Source of the DNA: Actinocatenispora sera | Lineage (GTDB): Bacteria > Actinomycetota > Actinomycetes > Mycobacteriales > Micromonosporaceae | DNA length: 64,000 nucleotides | NCBI RefSeq assembly: GCF_018324685.1 | Contig: NZ_AP023354.1 | Span: forward strand, 4,216,001 to 4,280,000 | Direction of reading: 5' to 3' | Part shown: positions 59,195 to 64,000 of the stretch, one piece after another | Layout of the letters: each line of letters begins with the position of its first letter | Numbering within the stretch: the stretch's first letter is position 1 | Program-made: the position numbers and the translations under genes | The notes under the pieces: generated by a model | Told to the model about the DNA's origin: nothing | The model's input: the letters and a program-made list of their open reading frames with translations, nothing else | The model's database searches: none

Positions 59195-59979
59195 TGGCCG
59201 ATCCCGTGCGGGCCGGCAACGACCCGGCACCGGCTGGTCGCCGACCCGTCGAGCCACTCACCGGTGACCCGGCCGGCGGTTCGACGGCGGCTGCGGCCAC
59301 GTCGGCCGCTCGCGGCCCGGCGGTCGATCCGGTACCGGTGCCGCTCGGGCCCGGCACGGTGACCCTGTCCGACCGTCGCACCCAGCGGTCCTGGCAGGTG
59401 CCGCTGCGCCGGTACCTGCTCGATCCGGTACCGGTGACCCAGCGCCGGTACGCGGCGGTCACCGGCGCCATGCCGAGCGCCGTCGACGACCCGGACCGCC
59501 CGGTCGACGGCGTCTCCTGGTGGGACGCGGTGCGGTTCTGCAACGCGTACTCCCGGGCCGCCGGGCTCACTCCGGTGTACCGGATCGACGGCGAGGACGT
59601 CTCGGTAGCCGCCGGCGCCGACGGGTACCGGCTGCCGACCGAGGCGGAGTGGGAGTTCGCCTGCCGGGCCGGCAGCACCGGCCCGCGCTACGGCGAACTG
59701 GCCGAGATCGCCTGGTACCGCGGCAACTCCGGCGGGCACAGCCACCCGGTCGGCACCCGGTCGGCGAACGCGTGGGGCCTGTCCGACCTGCTCGGCAACG
59801 TGTGGGAGTGGTGCTTCGACCACTACGACCCGCAGGTGTACGGCAGCTACCGGGTGCTGCGCGGCGGCGGCTGGGCGGACGAGCACTGGAGCTGCCGTGC
59901 CTCGGTACGCCGGCGCAGCCACCCCACCTTCCGCATCGACGACGTCGGCTTCCGCCTGGCCTGCTCCGTCCCGTCCTGA
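59194..59979 (+). CDS. SUMF1/EgtB/PvdO-family protein (FGE-like)
   Basis: A 261-residue formylglycine-generating-enzyme fold: DGVSWWDAVRFCNAYSRAAG, YRLPTEAEWEFACRAGSTG, GLSDLLGNVWEWCFDHYDP and VLRGGGWADEHWSCRASVRR. The first of the two copper-binding active-site cysteines of true FGE is replaced by Asp in this GGGWADEHWSC segment and only the second Cys remains, so sulfatase activation is unlikely. Translationally coupled to the importer ATPase (TGATG), it may modify or bind the imported substrate; no signal peptide is seen. The first about 45 residues are low complexity. Confidence 0.8.
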   Translation: MADPVRAGNDPAPAGRRPVEPLTGDPAGGSTAAAATSAARGPAVDPVPVPLGPGTVTLSDRRTQRSWQVPLRRYLLDPVPVTQRRYAAVTGAMPSAVDDPDRPVDGVSWWDAVRFCNAYSRAAGLTPVYRIDGEDVSVAAGADGYRLPTEAEWEFACRAGSTGPRYGELAEIAWYRGNSGGHSHPVGTRSANAWGLSDLLGNVWEWCFDHYDPQVYGSYRVLRGGGWADEHWSCRASVRRRSHPTFRIDDVGFRLACSVPS

Positions 59980-60060
59980 CCCGGCCGCGTTCGGCTGGTG
60001 CCGCAGCTAGGAGGTCCGCACCGAATGCCGTCGGTGGTACGGGCGGCACCGTCCCGGGCG

Positions 60061-60987
60061 TCAGCGTCCGGGTACCCCGGTTCCGGTCTCGGCGAGGAAG
60101 TCGGTGATCAGGGCGGCGGTGCGATCGGGCAGCTCGTACAGCAGGGCGTGGCTGGCCGGGAGTGACACGGCGCGGACCAGCGGGTTGGCCAGCCCGGCCA
60201 GCCGCGCGGCGACGTGCCGGCGGTACGCCTCGGTCAGCGCGCCGAACTCCTGCTGCTCGGGCAGGTCGCGCTCGGCCGACACCACCAGCGTCGGCCGCAC
60301 CGCGCGCCGGTACAGCGGGTACGGGTCGGCTTCGCGCAGGGCGGCCCGGATGTCGCGCAGTGCGCCGGCGCCCGGTCGGGCGAACGTCTCGCCGGCGCGC
60401 GTCACCAGGCCCGCCCGTACCGCTGTCTCGGCGTCGTCGGCCGACAACCCGGCCGCCTCCGCGGCGCTGCGCCGGGAGGTCACCATCGCCTGTACCGCCG
60501 GCTCGGGCAGCGGCCCGGCGAGCATCGCCTCCATCGCGTCGAACTGGCCCGCCAGCCTCGCGAGCAGTTCCACGGCCGTGTCCGCGGCGAGGCCCGGGCA
60601 CTGTTGCGGTGAGCGTACCGACGGGTGCCCGTCCAGGTTGACCACCGCCGGGCAGTCCGGCCGCCGGCCCGCCCAGTACACCGCGAGCAGCCCGCCCAGC
60701 GACATGCCGACCACCGCCGGCGTGCCGGTGCCGAGCGCCGTCACGGTGGCGTCCAGCGCGTCGCAGGCCCGCGCCCAGTTCCACGTGCCGCCGGGCGCCG
60801 CACCGTGCCCGGGCAGGTCGACCGCGACGACCCGGTGCCGTTTCCGCAGCGCCGGCACCAGCGGGTACCAGTCGTGCCGGCTGCCGCCCGCGCCGTGCAG
60901 CAACAGCACCGGCGGCCCGTCACCGCCGTGGTCCTCGACCGGCAGTACGCCGACCGGCGTGTCGTCGTGCCGTGTGGCTGGGCTCAT
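60061..60987 (-). CDS. Alpha/beta hydrolase
   Basis: A 308-residue alpha/beta hydrolase: oxyanion HG in VLLLHGAGGSRHDWYPLVPA, nucleophile elbow AVVGMSLGGLLAVYWAG, acid in RPTLVVSAERDLPE and His in VSLPASHALLYELP. It fits the esterase/epoxide-hydrolase-like fold with a lid. ATG overlaps the HTH gene stop by 4 nt. The substrate is unknown. Confidence 0.88.
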   Translation of the reverse strand: MSPATRHDDTPVGVLPVEDHGGDGPPVLLLHGAGGSRHDWYPLVPALRKRHRVVAVDLPGHGAAPGGTWNWARACDALDATVTALGTGTPAVVGMSLGGLLAVYWAGRRPDCPAVVNLDGHPSVRSPQQCPGLAADTAVELLARLAGQFDAMEAMLAGPLPEPAVQAMVTSRRSAAEAAGLSADDAETAVRAGLVTRAGETFARPGAGALRDIRAALREADPYPLYRRAVRPTLVVSAERDLPEQQEFGALTEAYRRHVAARLAGLANPLVRAVSLPASHALLYELPDRTAALITDFLAETGTGVPGR

Positions 60988-61454
60988 CGCGGTGCCTCCA
61001 GAGTGGACAGTCGAGCTCGGACGGAGGTGACCCGGACCCCGCCATCGGGGTGCCGGTCGAGCTTGCCGCGCTGGATCAGGTCGTGCACCGCCTGCCGGGT
61101 GACGCCGAGCATCGCGCCGGCCACCGCGTACGACACGTGGTGCGCGCCGGGATGCCCGACCCGCCGGGCGACGACCCGGCCGAGCGGGGTGGCCCACCAG
61201 GCGGCCGGCGGGTCGAACGCGGCATCATCCGGGTACAGCGTGGCGACCAGCCGGGCGGCGGTGAACCTGGCCTGCCGGCCGTCCGGGCCGAGCAGTTGTA
61301 CTGTCCACACCTGCGTCTGCTCGTACACCCTGGTGCGCAACGTGTCGACCGTGCGGTCGCCGTCGAGCAGGATCTCCAGCGGGTCGAGCAGCCGGGTACC
61401 GACGACCTCGGTCAGCTGCCGCCGCAGGTCGTCGGGATCGGGAAGTCCAGACAC
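60984..61454 (-). CDS. HTH DNA-binding protein paired with the hydrolase
   Basis: A 156-residue protein whose C-terminal part is an excisionase-like helix-turn-helix: HHVSYAVAGAMLGVTRQAVHD, then LIQRGKLDRHPDGGVRVTSV. The N-terminal part is not a family I can name. GTG 61454 was chosen because AAGGAGG stands 7 nt upstream; the frame is open to 61505. Immediately upstream is the CTTGAC/GTCAAG array, the likely binding site of this protein, which would then control itself and the hydrolase. Confidence 0.75.
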   Translation of the reverse strand: MSGLPDPDDLRRQLTEVVGTRLLDPLEILLDGDRTVDTLRTRVYEQTQVWTVQLLGPDGRQARFTAARLVATLYPDDAAFDPPAAWWATPLGRVVARRVGHPGAHHVSYAVAGAMLGVTRQAVHDLIQRGKLDRHPDGGVRVTSVRARLSTLEAPR

Positions 61455-61465
61455 GGCCTCGCCTC

Positions 61466-61506
61466 CTTGACGACCAGTGTCAAGCTGCTTGACGCCGATT
61501 GTCAAG
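61466..61506. promoter_or_regulatory. Symmetric CTTGAC/GTCAAG operator array
   Basis: CTTGAC (61466-61471), 7 nt, GTCAAG (61479-61484), 3 nt, CTTGAC (61488-61493), 7 nt, GTCAAG (61501-61506): two inverted pairs of hexamers in perfect register. On the minus strand two of them read as TTGACA boxes, so bound protein would also cover a -35 element of the HTH-hydrolase operon. Confidence 0.75.
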
Positions 61507-61538
61507 GGCGGCGCCTTTGCGAGCAGTAGGCCGGCGAC

Positions 61539-62268
61539 GTGCCGATGAAGCTGTCCGGCCTGCGTGTCCTGCTCGACTTTTACCAGGTCACCGACACCGA
61601 GCTGCGGTCCGAGCTGCTGACCCTGCAGAAGCTGGGCAACCAGCGCGGTTGCCGGGCCGGACTGGGCACCGTGACCAGCTCGTTCTCGACGTTTCTGGGG
61701 CTGGAGAGCGCCGCGACCAGGATCAGCATCTTCGATGCCGCTGATGGTGCACGGACTCCTGCAGACCGAAGACTATGCGCGAGCCATCGACAGGCTTGCC
61801 CTCAACTCGACACCGGAGTCCGTCGAGCGGCAGGTGCAGATCCGCATGGGGCGGCAGCAGAACGTCTGGACCCGTGATGAGCCGCCGACGTTGGAGTTCG
61901 TCCTGGACGAGGCGGCGCTGCGCCGCCCGGTTGGTTCTCGTGCCACGATGCATGCCCAGCTGCTGCACCTGATCGAGCTGTCCGACCGGTGCCAGCTGCA
62001 GGTGATCCCGTTGCGTGGCGGCGCACACCTGGGCCCGCTCGGGGCCATCACGATCTTCGAGTTCCCCGAGGAACTGCACTCGCCGGTGCCCTACGTGGAG
62101 GGGCAGGCGGGCAACCTCTATCTGGAGAAGTCGGCCGAGCTGGCGCGGGCTAACCTGACCGACAACCGCCTCACCGCGGCGGCGCTCAGCCCGGCCGACT
62201 CGGCGGAGCTGATCGCCCGGCTCCCGGCCGAGGACCCCGTGATGATCAGGTTGGAGCCGGGATCGTGA
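61539..62268 (+). pseudogene. XRE-family regulator remnant (DUF5753), truncated and frameshifted
   Basis: The visible part is the end of an XRE HTH linker (MKLSGLRVLLDFYQVTDTEL) and the DUF5753 domain (MVHGLLQTEDYARAIDRLAL, RMGRQQNVW, FVLDEAALRRPVGS, VIPLRGGAHLGPLGAITIFE). The N-terminal HTH, about 55 residues, is missing: an in-frame stop precedes GDVPMK. A frameshift at about 61735 separates FLGLESAATRISIFDA from the rest. The gene is decayed; its usual DUF397 partner follows with a 4-nt overlap. Confidence 0.8.
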
Positions 62269-62519
62269 CCGTCGACCTCGCCAACGCCGTGTGGCGCGAG
62301 AGCATCATGTCAGCGAGCAACGGAGGCTGCGTCGAGGTGGCCGACCTCGGCGAGGTCGTCGCGGTGCGCGACTCGAAGCAGCCCGACGTCGTCGTCACCG
62401 TACCGGGAGATCATCGGTGGCGTGTCCGGCGACGAGCGGGTTCCATGCTTCGCGGATGGCGGTCGGCAGGACGAGTTCGTCCCACAGGTCGACGAGTAGC
62501 ACTCCATCGACGTAGGTGA
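62265..62519 (+). pseudogene. DUF397 gene truncated by the convergent neighbour
   Basis: The first about 40 residues are a DUF397 domain: AVWRESIMSASNGGCVEVAD, then LGEVVAVRDSKQPD. After VVVTVPGDH the expected FTPxEWxAF end is replaced by unrelated Arg-rich sequence. The break falls at the 3' end of the convergent gene that ends at 62395. DUF397 proteins are normally small partners of XRE/DUF5753 regulators, matching the remnant just upstream. Confidence 0.75.
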
Positions 62520-62736
62520 GCACGTCTTCCGGGGTGCCTTCGCGGAGAACGATCTCGTACACCCACGCCCGATCGCGCCGGCGACCCAGATTGAAGCTGC
62601 GGCCGGTGTCGGACCAGTTCAGCGACAGCGGCAGCACGACCGTCGCTAGCGCTCGCTCGGCGGGGAGGCGCGGCAGCACGTTCGGGACCTGGACGGGTAG
62701 GCCGCGATAGGTGGCGACCTCGCGGAATTCGATCAT
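62395..62736 (-). CDS. Conserved-type small actinomycete protein of unknown function
   Basis: A 113-residue soluble protein (MIEFREVATYRGLPVQVPNV at the start; REGTPEDVLTYVDGVLLVDL in the second half). ATG 62736 was chosen by the sensible N-terminus. No motif is recognised. It lies convergent against a truncated DUF397 gene, so it may have been inserted or retained next to a defunct XRE module; a toxin-antitoxin role is possible but unsupported. Confidence 0.6.
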   Translation of the reverse strand: MIEFREVATYRGLPVQVPNVLPRLPAERALATVVLPLSLNWSDTGRSFNLGRRRDRAWVYEIVLREGTPEDVLTYVDGVLLVDLWDELVLPTAIREAWNPLVAGHATDDLPVR

Positions 62737-62881
62737 GGTGCTTGATGCTCGCTTGTCACGTGGCACGAGGTAGCGGGTCTCCTACGCAGCCACCGACGCC
62801 CTGGGCTGTCGAAGAGCGCGCGGGACGGGCAGACGACAGCGCGGCGCCGCCGGACGGGCGGCGCCGCGGTGGGTGGTGTGC

Positions 62882-63376
62882 TCAGCGGGTGGCGAGGGCG
62901 GTGTCGATGCTGGCCAGTACCGCCGGGTCGTCGGGCACGGTGGTCGGGCGGTGCCGGGCGATCACCGAGCCGTCCGCGCCGAGGACGAACTTCTCGAAGT
63001 TCCACTGCACGTCGCCGGCGGTGCCGTCGGCGTCGGCCGCCTCGGTCAGCGCGGCGTAGACCGGGTGCCGGCCGGCGCCGTTCACCTCGATCTTCTCGGT
63101 CAGCGGGAAGCTCACCCCGTACGTGGTGGAGCAGAACGTGCGGATCTCCTCCGCGCTGCCCGGCTCCTGCTCACCGAACTGGTTGCACGGCACGCCGACG
63201 ACGGTCAGGCCGCGGTCGGCGTACTCGCCGGCCAGCTTCTCCAGCGCCGTGTACTGCGGGGTCAGGCCGCACTTCGACGCGACGTTGACGACCAGCAGCG
63301 CGTTGCCCGCGGCGAGCTGGCGAAGCGAGCTCGGCGCACCCTCCAGCGTGCCGATCGGCAGATCCAGTACGGACAC
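62882..63376 (-). CDS. Glutathione peroxidase family protein
   Basis: A 164-residue thiol peroxidase of the glutathione peroxidase family: catalytic Cys in NVASKCGLTPQYTALEKL, GVPCNQFGEQEPGSAEEIRT with the Gln, and VQWNFEKFVLGADG with the Trp/Asn of the active site. It probably uses thioredoxin-type reductants. The GTG at 63376 is preceded by an AAGGAGG site at 63384-63390 region (complement), but no stop codon separates it from the siderophore-interacting protein frame upstream, so it is also the C-terminal end of that longer frame. Confidence 0.9.
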   Translation of the reverse strand: MSVLDLPIGTLEGAPSSLRQLAAGNALLVVNVASKCGLTPQYTALEKLAGEYADRGLTVVGVPCNQFGEQEPGSAEEIRTFCSTTYGVSFPLTEKIEVNGAGRHPVYAALTEAADADGTAGDVQWNFEKFVLGADGSVIARHRPTTVPDDPAVLASIDTALATR

Positions 63377-64000
63377 CGTTTCCTCCTTGTTTTCGGAACC
63401 GCGCCCGGCGGCCTGCTCGGCGGCCTCGTCGGCCTCGCGCTCGGCGCGCTTGGCGATGCGCCACGCCTCGTCGTCCATCCCGCGCCGCCAGTAGCCGGAG
63501 ATCGACACCTGGTCGCGGGACAGGCGCAACTCGTCGAACAGGTACCCGCGCAGGGTACGGACGTCGCCGGCCTCGCCGTGCACGAACGCGTGCCCGCGGC
63601 CGGCCGGCACCGGCAGTGCCCGGACCGCCTCGGGCAGGCTGGGGCCGGCACCGCGGTACACCCACTGCACCGTCGTCCGCTCGCCGTGCGCCAGGGCGAT
63701 CTGCTCGGACGGCCCGTCGACCTCGATGAACGCCCAGGCCGGGGTGGCGGCGGGGATGCGCTCCAGGGCGGCGGCGATCGCCGGCAGCGCCGACTCGTCG
63801 CCGGCCAGCAGGTGCCAGTCGGCGGTCGGGTCCGGCGCGTACGCACCACCCGGCCCGGCGAGCAACACCTCGTCGCCCGGCTTGAGGCCGGCGGCCCACG
63901 GGCCGGCCAGACCCTGCTCGCCGTGGTACACGAAGTCCAGGATCAGCCCGTCGGCGTCGACGCCGCGCACGGTGTAGGTCCGCAGCACCGGCCACTGTTC
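62882..64000 (-). CDS. Siderophore-interacting protein, in frame with glutathione peroxidase (partial)
   Basis: The frame is open from 64000 (N-terminus outside) through to 62882. The part from 64000 to about 63420 is the C-terminal NAD(P)-binding SIP domain of an FAD-dependent ferric-siderophore reductase: DGLILDFVYHGEQGLAGPWA, GDESALPAIAAALERIPAAT, and the conserved end ISGYWRRGMDDEAWRIAKRA. A charged linker (READEAAEQAAGRGSENKEE) then leads directly into the glutathione peroxidase domain. Either a natural fusion or two genes lacking a separating stop, with an internal GTG start. Confidence 0.75.
   Translation of the reverse strand, partial: EQWPVLRTYTVRGVDADGLILDFVYHGEQGLAGPWAAGLKPGDEVLLAGPGGAYAPDPTADWHLLAGDESALPAIAAALERIPAATPAWAFIEVDGPSEQIALAHGERTTVQWVYRGAGPSLPEAVRALPVPAGRGHAFVHGEAGDVRTLRGYLFDELRLSRDQVSISGYWRRGMDDEAWRIAKRAEREADEAAEQAAGRGSENKEETVSVLDLPIGTLEGAPSSLRQLAAGNALLVVNVASKCGLTPQYTALEKLAGEYADRGLTVVGVPCNQFGEQEPGSAEEIRTFCSTTYGVSFPLTEKIEVNGAGRHPVYAALTEAADADGTAGDVQWNFEKFVLGADGSVIARHRPTTVPDDPAVLASIDTALATR

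Noticed and set aside
59194-59979. True formylglycine-generating enzyme
   Set aside because: Only one of the two active-site cysteines is present, and no sulfatase gene is nearby.

Overview
The window is 64 kb of very high-GC, gene-dense DNA with strong G/C third-position bias, many GTG starts, ATGA/GTGA stop-start overlaps and several promoters whose -10 box lies about 7 nt from the start codon (leaderless mRNAs). Gene content fits a chromosomal segment of a filamentous actinomycete: DUF3000-hemE-hemG-hemQ, an F420-type nitroreductase, an inositol cluster with a Cgl0159-family gene, XRE/DUF397 remnants and LuxR/TetR regulators. Micromonosporaceae is my best guess, from general resemblance only. 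I found no tRNA, rRNA, CRISPR array, phage or transposase.

Layout. 1-1.3 kb: end of a trypsin-like S1C protease and a frameshifted membrane/coiled-coil protein. 1.3-5.4 kb: DUF3000 gene, then hemE, hemG/Y and hemQ (coproporphyrin-dependent haem synthesis). 5.4-11.5 kb: AraC and ROK regulators, and a large secreted multidomain glycosidase-like protein. 11.7-18.6 kb: VOC protein, C1 aminopeptidase, GNAT, repeat-bearing membrane protein, MsrB, F420-type oxidoreductase, secreted LTD/DNase-I-fold nuclease. 18.7-28.2 kb: gamma carbonic anhydrase and a myo-inositol catabolic cluster on the minus strand (iolG, iolE/I-like, iolC, Cgl0159-type, iolB, iolD, mmsA) with a divergent GntR regulator.

28.2-40.6 kb: decayed HAD gene, PP2C phosphatase, winged-helix/membrane pair, AAA-LuxR regulator, App1 phosphatase, HrpB helicase, DUF6343-like protein, CapA-like lipoprotein, gnd, dienelactone hydrolase, membrane protein. 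40.7-44.5 kb: a TetR-flavin monooxygenase pair bracketed by two paralogous membrane proteins. 44.7-53.4 kb: Xaa-Pro aminopeptidase, NmrA-TetR operon with a clear operator, GNAT, and SDR / acyl-CoA dehydrogenase / MaoC genes with another TetR. 53.4-60 kb: a peptide-type ABC importer operon preceded by a short, apparently leaderless His-rich uORF and ending in a coupled SUMF1/FGE-like protein. 60-64 kb: an HTH-alpha/beta hydrolase pair under a symmetric CTTGAC/GTCAAG array, decayed XRE/DUF397 genes, and a glutathione peroxidase in frame with a siderophore-interacting protein that runs off the end.

How genes work together: the iol set converts inositol toward acetyl-CoA plus a C3 acid unit (no inositol transporter is present here); the haem genes form one co-directional set; the ABC operon is a tightly coupled import unit. 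The most original signals are regulatory: the uORF, the CTTGAC array, several clean operators, a dispersed TTGATCAAGGGATT repeat, and the SIP-GPx reading frame.
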